Part shown: positions 7,064-14,280 of the stretch, piece by piece
Numbering within the stretch: the stretch's first letter is position 1
Layout of the letters: every line of letters begins with the position of its first letter
Assembly (NCBI GenBank): GCA_040375675.1
Contig: JBEIRY010000028.1
Span: forward strand, 1-20,119
Reading direction: 5' to 3'
Origin: CAIUSP01 sp040375675
GTDB lineage: Bacteria > Actinomycetota > Thermoleophilia > Solirubrobacterales > 70-9
Length of the DNA: 20,119 nt
The notes under the pieces: generated by a model
Seen by the model: only the letters and a program-made list of their open reading frames with translations
Databases searched by the model: none
Told to the model about the DNA's origin: nothing
Position numbers and translations under genes: made by a program

Positions 7064-8731
7064 TCAGATAGCGCGCGGGCGCTTGCGCTCGTAGCGGAGC
7101 TCGCCGACTTCCCAGTCGGTGGCATCCGGCACGGGAAAGAGCTGCTTGGCGCTGAGAGCGCTGGCGGTCTCGCGGTTACGCGTGGTCTGGCGTCGGGTGC
7201 GGCCACCTGCGAAGGCAGGCCACTCCACCCCGCCGTCAGCCGCGAGCCAATCACCTGTCTGCGGATCGGTCGAGGTCTTGGTTGCCGTATGAGCCTGGTA
7301 CTCGGCGGGATCGCCCTGGGGCATGAAGACCTCGCGACGCTTGCGCTCACGAGTCTCCTCGACGCGTTCATCGGCGACCAACTTGGGCAGATCCACCTCT
7401 TCGACCACGATCGTGGTCGGCGCACTTGCGCCAGCAGCAACCTCGGTTTCCTGCTCATCAGACTTCTCTGGCAGGCGCGGGTCGGGTAGGCGCCACTCAG
7501 CGGTCTGGTTGGTCTCGCGTACGGTCTCGCCGACGCGAAGGCCATCGCTCAAGAGAATCTCGTCGGCGCGCTCGCGCAGGTCACCTGCGAGCTCACCCAC
7601 CAGGACCGAGCGCAGGAGGTTGCGGAGAAGGTTCTCGATTCCGGCGATCGCCTCGAGCGGCTGCGATCCCTTGGAAGGTGTGAACTTCGCACCCGACATC
7701 AGCTTGCGCTCCAAAGCCAAGCCGCGCTCGACCGTCATCCGTGCGCTGTCGCGAAGATCAGGGTCGGCGGCGAGTGCAGCGACGCGCGCGCCGAGGTTGA
7801 CGTTGGCGTTGCCGCCGCCTTCGAGCATTCCACGAAGGGCGAGCAGGTAGTCGCTCAGGGCCTCGATCTGAGAGGGGCGCTCGCAACCGAGGTCGAAGCG
7901 TGAGACAGCCCAGTCGATGGCGGGGGTGCGGGCCTGGGTTGCGGCGAGCTTCTTGGAGAAGGCCTCGACCGCTTCGCACTCGTCGTTGATCAGGCGATAA
8001 CCACCCTGGCGCACACGCGCGGCGCCGGTACCGAAGCGCTCCCAACCGTCGGCACGACGGACCCAGCCGTAGGTGCCGAGACCGACATTGCCCTTGGAGA
8101 AGAGGCGAAGGGTGCGAAGCATGCGACGGAGGTCATCTGCGACAGCGGTGCCCGGCGCGGTGACGGTTGCCGAGCGGACGATCGCAAAGTAGCCGCGGTC
8201 GCCACCAGCTGCTTCGACGGCATCTGCCGGTGCGTCGGAGATCGAAGAGGTCGGAACGATCCGTACGCCATCGAGGGTGATTTCTTCGGCGGGCATGTGA
8301 AAGCCGGCCAGTGGAACGACTACCTCGCCGGCTTCGGTACCGCTGGCGGGGTTGGCGGGGGTCGACTCGATGACTGCGGCGATGGCTCCACGGAGACGGT
8401 CACGATCGAGAGTGAACTCGCTGCGGCCATCCCAGAGGCCGACCAGGAACCCAACAGCAGTCTCCTCGCCGACCAGATCGGCCACCTCGCCGTAAGCGGA
8501 GAGGCGACGGAGCCCGGCGACATTGGAGCGGATGAAATCAGCAGTGAGCGGCTGGTACTCGTACATCGGCAGCGGAGTGCCGGAATCAGCAGGCTCTACC
8601 TCGAAGGGGATCTCGGCGCCCTGCGAGAGCAGACCGTCGAAGAGATCGGCAGCGTCGCTGGCAAGCTCGCCCAGCGCGAAGGTGATGCGGTCGTTGGCGC
8701 TCTCGATCACGGTCACGGGGAATTCATTCAC
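7064..8731 (-). CDS. Uncharacterised 555-aa protein, possible degenerate HEPN/Apea-like segment
   Basis: I do not recognise a named family. The 555-aa product is soluble, with no signal peptide or membrane segment. Residues 1-270 are mixed alpha/beta. Residues about 283-385 are helical and read like Apea/HEPN domains (IEALSDYLLALRGML, then a basic helix, then IENLLRNLLRSVL), but no R-x4-6-H nuclease motif is present, so RNase activity is not predicted. Residues 400-530 are a charged, low-complexity linker. The last 30 residues (KQLFPVPDATDWEVGELRY) look folded and may be a conserved tail. The start is GTG at 8731; a perfect inverted repeat covers its leader and the only nearby AGGAG. The gene is convergent with the Get3-like pair and downstream of hxlR. 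The HEPN suggestion is weak. Confidence 0.75.
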   Translation of the reverse strand: MNEFPVTVIESANDRITFALGELASDAADLFDGLLSQGAEIPFEVEPADSGTPLPMYEYQPLTADFIRSNVAGLRRLSAYGEVADLVGEETAVGFLVGLWDGRSEFTLDRDRLRGAIAAVIESTPANPASGTEAGEVVVPLAGFHMPAEEITLDGVRIVPTSSISDAPADAVEAAGGDRGYFAIVRSATVTAPGTAVADDLRRMLRTLRLFSKGNVGLGTYGWVRRADGWERFGTGAARVRQGGYRLINDECEAVEAFSKKLAATQARTPAIDWAVSRFDLGCERPSQIEALSDYLLALRGMLEGGGNANVNLGARVAALAADPDLRDSARMTVERGLALERKLMSGAKFTPSKGSQPLEAIAGIENLLRNLLRSVLVGELAGDLRERADEILLSDGLRVGETVRETNQTAEWRLPDPRLPEKSDEQETEVAAGASAPTTIVVEEVDLPKLVADERVEETRERKRREVFMPQGDPAEYQAHTATKTSTDPQTGDWLAADGGVEWPAFAGGRTRRQTTRNRETASALSAKQLFPVPDATDWEVGELRYERKRPRAI

Positions 8732-8732
8732 C

Positions 8733-8754
8733 CCGCAGGCGCGTGCTCCTGCGG
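8733..8754 (-). promoter_or_regulatory. Inverted repeat at the GTG start that would mask the ribosome-binding site
   Basis: CCGCAGG-(8 nt)-CCTGCGG is a perfect 7-bp stem. On the minus strand its left arm runs into AGGAG, the only plausible Shine-Dalgarno, and its right arm ends one base before GTG 8731. In RNA the hairpin would hide the ribosome-binding site, which suggests translational control. It could also be an operator. Confidence 0.4.
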
Positions 8755-8775
8755 ATGCAGGCTGGATTGCATGAA

Positions 8776-8793
8776 GGCGGTTTGTCGACCGCC
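8776..8793 (-). terminator. Possible hairpin terminator downstream of hxlR
   Basis: GGCGGT-(6 nt)-ACCGCC gives a 6-bp perfect stem 15 nt past the hxlR stop. A second stem (GCCCG/CGGGC, 8800-8817) encloses that stop codon. Neither is followed by a T-run, so termination is tentative. Together they could separate hxlR transcription from the 555-aa gene. Confidence 0.3.
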
Positions 8794-8807
8794 GGCTGTG
8801 CCCGTGC

Positions 8808-9143
8808 CTAAGCGGGCGTGGGCTCTAGTTGATCGGCGGGCAACCAGCGCTCGCCGTAGAGCCGCATGTCCTCGACGATCGGGACGAGCGCCTGGCCCTT
8901 CTCGGTCAACGAGTACTCCACGCGCGGAGGCACCTCAGGGTAGGTTTCACGCTCGACTATGCCCCACTGCTCGAGCGTGCGCAGGCGCAGAGAGAGCGTA
9001 CGCGGGCTGATGCCCTCGAGAGACCTCTCGAGCTCACAGAAGCGCTGTGGTGAGTCGGCCAGATCCCTGATGATGATCAGGGTCCACTTGCCTGAAATCA
9101 CCTCAGCGGTGCGACAGACCGGACAAGTTGGATCGAAACCCAT
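8808..9143 (-). CDS. HxlR-family winged-helix transcriptional regulator
   Basis: An 111-aa HxlR-type dimeric winged-helix DNA-binding protein. It has the N-terminal Cys followed by the GKWTLIIIRDL helix, the recognition-helix region ISPRTLSLRLRTLE, and the wing preceding YSLTEKGQAL. The frame is open to 9329, but the family N-terminus is MGFDPTCPVC. A TATAAT six bases before that ATG and a matching -35 make ATG 9143 the start of a probable leaderless mRNA. Cys7 and Cys10 (CPVC) could sense redox or electrophile stress, as some HxlR proteins do; that is inference. HxlR genes often control NAD(P)H or flavin oxidoreductases, and an FMN reductase gene lies two genes upstream. A palindrome over its own -35 suggests autoregulation. 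Confidence 0.93.
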   Translation of the reverse strand: MGFDPTCPVCRTAEVISGKWTLIIIRDLADSPQRFCELERSLEGISPRTLSLRLRTLEQWGIVERETYPEVPPRVEYSLTEKGQALVPIVEDMRLYGERWLPADQLEPTPA

Positions 9144-9149
9144 AGGGCG

Positions 9150-9187
9150 ATTATAGGGAGAGGCTTCAAAAAGTAAAGCAACTTTAC
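9150..9187 (-). promoter_or_regulatory. hxlR promoter with overlapping palindromic operator
   Basis: On the minus strand a perfect TATAAT (-10, 9155-9150) is preceded at 16 nt by TTTACT (-35, 9177-9172). A 15-bp palindrome GTAAAG-CAA-CTTTAC (plus-strand reading, 9173-9187) covers the -35 and the stop codon of the prepilin peptidase gene. The -10 ends 6 nt before ATG 9143, so transcription should begin at the start codon. The palindrome is the best candidate for the HxlR binding site. Confidence 0.75.
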
Positions 9188-9672
9188 GAACCCGCCAGGT
9201 GTGTGATCTGAAAGACCCAGCCAGCTCCAATTGCGGCGAAGACAGCGCCGAATGCAAGGTATGGGGCGAAGGGAATCGTGGCTTTACGCGCCGCCAGTCC
9301 CTGGCGGGCGAACAAGAACACCGCCGCAAGGCAGCCGACGACCAGAGCGCAGATCACTGCGGTCACAACAGCCGAGCCAAGACAGAGCCCGATAAACCCG
9401 ACCAGCTTGGCATCCCCCATCCCCATCGAATCGGGCCTGAACCAGGAGACGAAGGCGAATGGAATCGCCGCCGCGAACGCCCAGAGAAATCGTCCGGGCA
9501 GAAGATCTGGCGAGAAGGTCGCAACCGCAACCAAGACGGGCAGTGAGCCGAACATCAATGCCCGGTTGGGAATCAGGCGCTCGCGCAGATCGGTGACGCA
9601 GACCCAAACCAGAGTGGCCGAGCAGGATATCCCGACGATCAGAGAGGTCCAGAGATCATCGGCAACCACCAT
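9184..9672 (-). CDS. Prepilin peptidase, A24 family (TadV/CpaA-type, no methylase domain)
   Basis: A 162-aa polytopic membrane protein with about five to six hydrophobic segments. It has both aspartates of the A24 type IV prepilin peptidases: Asp28 in D-LRERLIPN (28-36) and Asp87 in GMGDAK (84-89). Such enzymes cut prepilins and pseudopilins after the Gly of the N-terminal signal at the inner face of the membrane. The protein lacks the N-terminal zinc/N-methyltransferase part of PilD, as is usual for TadV/CpaA types. No tad or pil assembly genes adjoin, so this is an orphan peptidase here. A plausible substrate is the TadE-like protein at the right end of the window. Its 3' end runs into the hxlR promoter. 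Confidence 0.9.
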   Translation of the reverse strand: MVVADDLWTSLIVGISCSATLVWVCVTDLRERLIPNRALMFGSLPVLVAVATFSPDLLPGRFLWAFAAAIPFAFVSWFRPDSMGMGDAKLVGFIGLCLGSAVVTAVICALVVGCLAAVFLFARQGLAARKATIPFAPYLAFGAVFAAIGAGWVFQITHLAGS

Positions 9673-9723
9673 CTGACGATGGGCGACGCCGAGGACCTCT
9701 CCCCCTAGACCTCGTGACCCTTA

Positions 9724-10398
9724 TCAGCTGTCTGCGTAGGGGCCCTCGGCGTCTGCTGCGTCGCGGGATTCCGGCCAAACGGCATTCGAGCGTTCCGAAT
9801 CCATGTCGTAGTCGCTGTGGTGTGCGGTAAAGATCGTCTCGCCGAGCGATCTGGCCGCCGCCAGCGGATCGGTTGGGTCAAAGCGAACTTCGCCCCTGCG
9901 ATTGCCGCTGCCGATGACCGTTTCAACGAATTCGTGCTTGAAGTATCTGGAAATCTCCTGAACTTGATTCACCAGACCGAGCGTCGAGGCCTGATTCTTC
10001 TCCTCGGCCGAGACAAGCAACCCCGAGCGCTTTCCTCGTATGCCTTCGATCACCACTTGGTGATCCGGATAGCTTGCCGACTGATAACAGACGATCCGAT
10101 CGAAGAAGTTCTTCAGACTCGCCGCCATCCCGTAGTAGTAGAGAGGTGTTGCATAGATCCAGGCATCCGCCGGAAGGAGGCTGTCCAGCAGGAGGCTCGA
10201 GTAGCCATCTTTTATCGAACAGCGACCGTCCTCGCCCCTGCAGGTTCGGCAGTCGCGCAGTAGGCCCGATACAGATTCGCTCAGATCTATCAGCTCGACC
10301 TCGCTGCCCGCCGAAATGCTCCCCTCAGCAAAGGCCTCGGCCAGAGCGCGCGAGTTACCGTCTACCCGGGGGCTGGCGCAGAGGACCACGGACTTCAT
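9724..10398 (-). CDS. Flavodoxin-fold NAD(P)H-dependent FMN reductase-like protein
   Basis: A 224-aa flavodoxin-like protein with the FMN phosphate loop CASPRVDGNSR (7-17) and the isoalloxazine loop TPLYYYGMAASLKNFFDR (84-101). This places it among NADPH-dependent FMN reductases and iron-sulfur flavoproteins. Cys50, Cys53 and Cys60 form a C-x2-C-x6-C cluster in the region where Isf-type proteins have their Fe-S ligands. The spacing is not the compact Isf one, so a cluster is possible but unproven. The C-terminal ~35 residues are polar and acidic, without a recognised domain. The likely role is reduction of quinones, metals or xenobiotics with FMN. It starts 28 bp after the sigA stop on the same strand, with a GGGG-containing RBS, and may be cotranscribed with sigA or the downstream genes. 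Confidence 0.88.
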   Translation of the reverse strand: MKSVVLCASPRVDGNSRALAEAFAEGSISAGSEVELIDLSESVSGLLRDCRTCRGEDGRCSIKDGYSSLLLDSLLPADAWIYATPLYYYGMAASLKNFFDRIVCYQSASYPDHQVVIEGIRGKRSGLLVSAEEKNQASTLGLVNQVQEISRYFKHEFVETVIGSGNRRGEVRFDPTDPLAAARSLGETIFTAHHSDYDMDSERSNAVWPESRDAADAEGPYADS

Positions 10399-10426
10399 TC
10401 GACAGCCCCTAGCGACCGATCAGGAA

Positions 10427-11569
10427 TCAGGCGGAGTCGCGGAGCTTCTGTGCTTCGGCCAGTGACTGCAGCTTCTTGAGCGACTGGTTTTCGATCTGGC
10501 GGATTCGCTCGCGAGTGACGTTGAAGGTACGGCCGACCTCGTCGAGGGTGCGCGGATGCTCTCCGCCCAGCCCGTAACGGAGCTCTAGTACGCGGCGTTC
10601 GCGATAGGAAAGGTTCTCCAGCGCTTCTTTGAGCGCCTCCTTGGTCAGCAACTCCGCGGCACGGTCGAACGGAGACTCAGCCTGCTCGTCAGCGATGAAC
10701 TGGCCGAACTCTGACTCCTCTTCATCACCGACAGGCTTCTCGAGCGATACGGGAGCCTGTGCTGAGCGCTTGATCGCGTCGACTTCCTCGGGATCGATAC
10801 CGGTGATCTCGGCAATCTCGTCCGGAGTGGGCTCGCGACCCAGTTCCGTAACCAGCTTGCGCTCGGCGCGACCGATCTTGTTCAGCTTCTCGACGACGTG
10901 AACCGGAATACGGATGGTGCGGGCTTTGTCTGCGAGCGCACGGGCGATCGCCTGACGAATCCACCAAGTCGCGTAGGTCGAGAACTTGAACCCCTTGCGG
11001 TAGTCGAACTTCTCTGCCGCACGAACGAGGCCGAGGGTTCCCTCCTGGATCAGGTCGAGGAATGGCAGTCCCTGGTTGCGGTAGTTCTTGGCAATCGAGA
11101 CGACGAGGCGGAGGTTCGACTCGACCATCTTCTGCTTTGCATTCAGATCACCCTTTTCGATCCGCTGGGCGAGGTCGACCTCTTCCTGAGCGGTGAGCAG
11201 TCGGACCTTGCCGATGTCTTTGAGGAAGAGCTGGAGCGAATCGGTGGTCATGTCCGGCTTCAGATCCAGCGAAGCCTTGGCAGCGGCGCGCTTGCGGCCA
11301 CGAACGGCCCTTGCCTCTTCTTCGGCGGCAGCCTTCTGAGCCGGGTCGAGATCCTCGACCAGCTCGATTCCGCTCGATTCGATGTGTCCGTAGAGCCCCT
11401 CTATGTCTGATTCTTCAAGCTCTACCTCGGATACCGCGTTCGAGACATCACCAAATGTGAGTACGCCAAGCTGCTGACCACGCGTGATCAGCGACTTGAC
11501 CTCGTCCATCTCCTGGAGATCGGCGAGGACCGTTGTCTTGTCGTCAGTCTTTCCTGTCTTGCTAGCCAT
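10427..11569 (-). CDS. sigA: Primary RNA polymerase sigma factor (RpoD/SigA)
   Basis: A 380-aa group 1-type sigma-70. Region 1.1-like sequence lies at 20-75 (VKSLITRGQQLGVLTFGDV). Region 1.2 is at 110-141. Region 2 is at 148-222, including the core-binding QEGTLGLVRAAEKFDY segment and the -10 recognition and melting helix TYATWWIRQAIARAL. Region 3 spans about 223-300. Region 4, with the -35 recognition helix-turn-helix, is at 341-366 (LDEVGRTFNVTRERIRQIE). Retention of region 1.1 and full identity in the region 2 hallmarks argue for the housekeeping factor rather than a group 2 paralogue, though Actinobacteria often carry both. ATG 11569 has no strong Shine-Dalgarno. A 300-bp intergenic region separates it from the divergent yihY-like gene. 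Confidence 0.95.
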   Translation of the reverse strand: MASKTGKTDDKTTVLADLQEMDEVKSLITRGQQLGVLTFGDVSNAVSEVELEESDIEGLYGHIESSGIELVEDLDPAQKAAAEEEARAVRGRKRAAAKASLDLKPDMTTDSLQLFLKDIGKVRLLTAQEEVDLAQRIEKGDLNAKQKMVESNLRLVVSIAKNYRNQGLPFLDLIQEGTLGLVRAAEKFDYRKGFKFSTYATWWIRQAIARALADKARTIRIPVHVVEKLNKIGRAERKLVTELGREPTPDEIAEITGIDPEEVDAIKRSAQAPVSLEKPVGDEEESEFGQFIADEQAESPFDRAAELLTKEALKEALENLSYRERRVLELRYGLGGEHPRTLDEVGRTFNVTRERIRQIENQSLKKLQSLAEAQKLRDSA

Positions 11570-11869
11570 AGTCTCTAAGTCCGTTTCTTAAACACCGGGG
11601 AGTCTTTTCGGTTACCCGGCTATGAGTCCTTCGTCGGCCAGAAATCATCCAGCCTGACGCTTGCCAAACGTATTGAACCGCTCCAACCGACAACTGCCTA
11701 GGCACCGAACGGCCGAATGTGAGCCGAAGGCCTCGCCTGAGACACCCTGCGCTCCCCTGCTGGGAAGGCCTCGGTCCTGCGAGCGACCATCAAGAGTAAT
11801 TACTTCACTAAGTAAAGTCAACGAAGCCACGCATCGGAGCAAGGGTTCTTGCCTGACGAGGGCTGCCGG
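11570..11869. promoter_or_regulatory. 300-bp divergent intergenic region with a direct repeat and AT-rich palindrome
   Basis: This is the shared upstream region of sigA (left) and the yihY-like gene (right). It contains a 10-bp direct repeat GAAGGCCTCG at 11726-11735 and 11764-11773 (38 bp apart), a perfect palindrome at 11800-11815, and CCGGG/CCCGG arms around 11600-11622 that could pair. I found no convincing -35/-10 pair for either gene and no coding sequence or RNA gene. Confidence 0.5.
11800..11815. promoter_or_regulatory. Palindrome TTACTT-CACT-AAGTAA, candidate operator
   Basis: A perfect 6-bp inverted repeat with a 4-bp spacer lies 54 bp before ATG 11870. The 8-mer AAGTAAAG (11810-11817) also occurs at 9171-9178 over the hxlR -35. 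It may be a second site for the HxlR regulator, or the operator of another protein. Confidence 0.4.
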
Positions 11870-12733
11870 ATGAGCGCGATCCCGAGATTCTGGGAGAACC
11901 GATGGCTCCACGCCTTCTGGCAGCGGGCCTACAAGGAGAACATCACCGGACTCTCGGCGATGATCGCCTACAACCTCGTGCTCGCGGCATTCCCGTTCAC
12001 GCTGCTGATCCTGTTCATCGTCGGGCAGATCCTGCGCTCCGAGGCCGCCGAGGCAAGCGTGCTGCGAGACCTTCAGATCCTGCTGCCGAATACCGACCCG
12101 GCAGCTATCCAGGAGAACCTGAGCCGGATTCGCGCCAGCTCGACCACGGTCGGTCTGATCGGCGCGATCGGTGTGATCTGGATCAGCGCATCTTTCTGGG
12201 GCGCAGTCGATACCGCCTTCTGCCGGATCTACCACGTCGACTGCCGAGGGTGGGTCGAGCAGAAGAGGTTCTCGTTCGTGATGCTGATCGTGGTCGTGGC
12301 GCTGATGTTTGCCAGCTTGCTGGTGCCGACGATCGAAAGTGCCATTTACGCCGCTGCCGGAGATCTGCCTTGGGGGCTCTCCAACGCAGGGTTTGGGGCC
12401 AATGCGCTGGTGCTCCTGGCCACGATGCTCGTGAGCTTTCTGATCGTCTCGATCGTCTACTGGTCGGTGCCGAAGGGACATATGCCATGGCGCTCGGTCT
12501 GGATCGGCGCGCTGTTCTTTGCAGTCACCACCAGTCTCGGGAACTTCATCTTCCCGCTCTATCTGAAGAACTCGGAGCTGGGCAAGATCGGCGGTACCTT
12601 GGGACTGTTCCTGATCGTGCTGCTCTGGTTCTATCTCGTCTCGCTCGCGATGCTGGCCGGTGCGGTGATGAACTCACTTCGGCACGAAAAGGACGACACA
12701 GGTGTGTTGCCAATGGATGCGGAAACGAAATAG
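11870..12733 (+). CDS. YihY/virulence factor BrkB family membrane protein
   Basis: A 287-aa polytopic inner-membrane protein with six predicted hydrophobic segments (about 30-54, 93-116, 135-160, 177-200, 208-231 and 243-267). It also has the family hallmarks: the N-terminal NITGLSAMIAYNLVLAAFPF, the central GVIWISASFWGAVDTAF, YWSVPKGHMPWRSVWIGA, and the closing GLFLIVLLWFYLVSLAMLAGA. The family was long misnamed RNase BN; its biochemical role is unsettled. A TTG start at 11849 is open, but ATG 11870 is preferred because GAGGG stands 7 nt before it. It is followed after 6 bp by a 205-aa protein of unknown function, so the two are probably cotranscribed. Confidence 0.93.
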   Translation: MSAIPRFWENRWLHAFWQRAYKENITGLSAMIAYNLVLAAFPFTLLILFIVGQILRSEAAEASVLRDLQILLPNTDPAAIQENLSRIRASSTTVGLIGAIGVIWISASFWGAVDTAFCRIYHVDCRGWVEQKRFSFVMLIVVVALMFASLLVPTIESAIYAAAGDLPWGLSNAGFGANALVLLATMLVSFLIVSIVYWSVPKGHMPWRSVWIGALFFAVTTSLGNFIFPLYLKNSELGKIGGTLGLFLIVLLWFYLVSLAMLAGAVMNSLRHEKDDTGVLPMDAETK

Positions 12734-12739
12734 AGACAG

Positions 12740-13357
12740 ATGACCAAAGCCAAAGCAGAATTGAAGATCCTCCCCGACCCGATCAGGGGAGCCGCGACCG
12801 AAGACGGTCCGCTCCGTTCCGCTCAGGAGGCAGACGTAAGCCTGACCAAAGAAGAACTCGAAGAACTCTGGAGGCCCGAGACGCTCGAGCGGCTGGCGCG
12901 GGCCTACTGGCGGTTCCTCGAAACACGTTCACTGCATGCGTTGAAGGTCGAATACGGCCCCAACGACCGGTCGGTCGTGCTCGGGTCCAAGAAGCTCACA
13001 CTGCTGAGGTTTCGCGCGCCCAACTTCGATCGCGGTCCAGGGTTTGGTCGAGTGACCTGGCGGATCGAGCGCGGGGTGCTGGTTGCGCCCGAGGGTCGCG
13101 GCAGGGGCTTTCTGCGCTTCGATGTACGGCGCCTCGGCGAGGCAGATGACGGCCGTGAGCATGTGAGGATCAGGATCGAGGTGTCGAACTTCTACCCGAT
13201 GCTGAGAGGCTCAGGCAAGATGGCCAGGTTCGGCGCCTTCTTCTACGGCCAGACCCAAGCTCGCCTGCATACATGGATGACTCATGGATTCCTCAAATCG
13301 CTGGCGACACTGGATCTTCCGGATCTACGGCCGGAGAGACGAGAGGCTTACGAGTAA
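12740..13357 (+). CDS. Uncharacterised 205-aa protein, possibly SRPBCC-like
   Basis: I do not recognise this family. The protein is soluble, without signal or membrane segments. Residues 33-60 are helical and acidic, and 62-150 alternate short beta-like stretches (RSVVLGSKKLTLLRF, VTWRIERGVLVA, FLRFDVRRL, HVRIRIEVSNFYP). The C-terminus (FGAFFYGQTQARLHTWMTHGFLKSLATLDLP) looks like a long helix. This order, with a closing helix after FYP-like strands, is what SRPBCC/START or DUF2867 domains show, but the match is by eye only. It follows the YihY-like gene by 6 bp. Its last 10 bp overlap the 3' end of the convergent YbjT-like SDR gene. Confidence 0.75.
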   Translation: MTKAKAELKILPDPIRGAATEDGPLRSAQEADVSLTKEELEELWRPETLERLARAYWRFLETRSLHALKVEYGPNDRSVVLGSKKLTLLRFRAPNFDRGPGFGRVTWRIERGVLVAPEGRGRGFLRFDVRRLGEADDGREHVRIRIEVSNFYPMLRGSGKMARFGAFFYGQTQARLHTWMTHGFLKSLATLDLPDLRPERREAYE

Positions 13358-14280
13358 GCGGGGGCAACGCCCTGCTCGATCAAAGCCAGCTTCATCGCTT
13401 CGGTGATCGGCGTCGGCGAAATGTCGAACAGCGCCATCCCTGAAGGATCATCGACCACCGTCTCTACCGTCAGGCCCTCGATCAAGGGCTTCGCTACGCC
13501 GGCATCGACCGGCGTTACCAAACCGATCCAGTGCGAGGAGAGCTTCGGAGTGAGCAATGGAATCTTCACCTGAAGTGGTGGCCGTTTGCCCATTGCCGAT
13601 GCCAGCTCGGAGAACATTCCACCGTAGGTAGTCACATCGGGACCGCCGATCTGGATTACCTGCCCCTTGGCCCCTGGGGTTTCGGGGGCTGCGACCAGAT
13701 ACGCGATCACATCCCGAACGGCAATCGGCTGTGTGCGAGTGGATGTCCAGCGCGGCGTCACCATGACAGGGAGGCGCTTGACCAGCCAATAAAGAGTGCG
13801 GTACGACTCTGACCCCGCACCGATGACCGCTGCGGCTTGAAGATAGGTCACAGGAACTCCGGCAGACCCTAGGTAGCCGGCCGTGGCATGGCGAGACTCG
13901 AGATGTTCTGACCCGCCGGATGCCAGGCCTCCCAGGTAGATGATCTGATCGACACCTGCCTTGGCTGCCGCTTGTGAGAAATTCAAGGCCGCCTGACGAT
14001 CCAATTCGACGAAGTCGCCTTTGCTGCCGCGGCCCATCGAATGCACCAGGTAGTAGGCGACCTTCGCTCCCTCGAGCGCCTTCGGGAGTGAGTCAGGTTC
14101 CAGGACATCGGCCTTGCGGATCTCGCACCCTTGCTCTTCGAGGTCCCGAGCGCGATCTGGATCCCTTGCCAGCGCCCTGACCGAGCGTCCGGCATCGAGC
14201 AACGCTTGACACAACAGGTGGCCGATGTAGCCCGTGGCGCCTGCGACTACGGCATCGGGTGCGGTGGTTTGCTCAGCCAT
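13348..14280 (-). CDS. Atypical SDR, YbjT-like NAD(P)-binding protein
   Basis: A 310-aa atypical short-chain dehydrogenase. The glycine motif GATGYIG (14-20) follows the first strand. The features YYLVHSMG, IIYLGGLAS, VPVTYLQAAAVIGAGS and RTQPIAVRDVIAYL are those of the YbjT/NmrA-like branch. The classic YxxxK catalytic pair is not seen, so it may bind NAD(P) for sensing or act on an unknown substrate. Many YbjT-like proteins carry a C-terminal DUF2867 domain; it is missing here. ATG 14280 overlaps the glpX stop by 8 bp. A GTG at 14289 is also in frame. The stop overlaps the end of the convergent 205-aa gene. It is the last gene of the membrane protein-glpX-SDR operon. Confidence 0.88.
   Translation of the reverse strand: MAEQTTAPDAVVAGATGYIGHLLCQALLDAGRSVRALARDPDRARDLEEQGCEIRKADVLEPDSLPKALEGAKVAYYLVHSMGRGSKGDFVELDRQAALNFSQAAAKAGVDQIIYLGGLASGGSEHLESRHATAGYLGSAGVPVTYLQAAAVIGAGSESYRTLYWLVKRLPVMVTPRWTSTRTQPIAVRDVIAYLVAAPETPGAKGQVIQIGGPDVTTYGGMFSELASAMGKRPPLQVKIPLLTPKLSSHWIGLVTPVDAGVAKPLIEGLTVETVVDDPSGMALFDISPTPITEAMKLALIEQGVAPAYS

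Noticed and set aside
7064..8731. HEPN toxin or RNase-based defence gene
   Set aside because: No R-x4-6-H motif and no partner antitoxin gene are present; only the helical pattern is similar.
2346..8793. Classic intrinsic terminators with U-tracts
   Set aside because: The hairpins found have no T-run on either strand, so they are given only as weak candidates.
11726..11773. Transposon or attachment-site repeat
   Set aside because: The 10-bp direct repeat is short, isolated in a promoter region, and no integrase or transposase is nearby.
11645..12481. 278-codon minus-strand open frame over the YihY-like gene
   Set aside because: It is antisense to a clear membrane-protein gene, with a His/Gln/Arg-rich nonsense-like product.
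11902..13149. 415-codon plus-strand open frame
   Set aside because: It is a +1 or +2 shadow of the YihY-like and 205-aa genes; the product is Arg-rich without domains.
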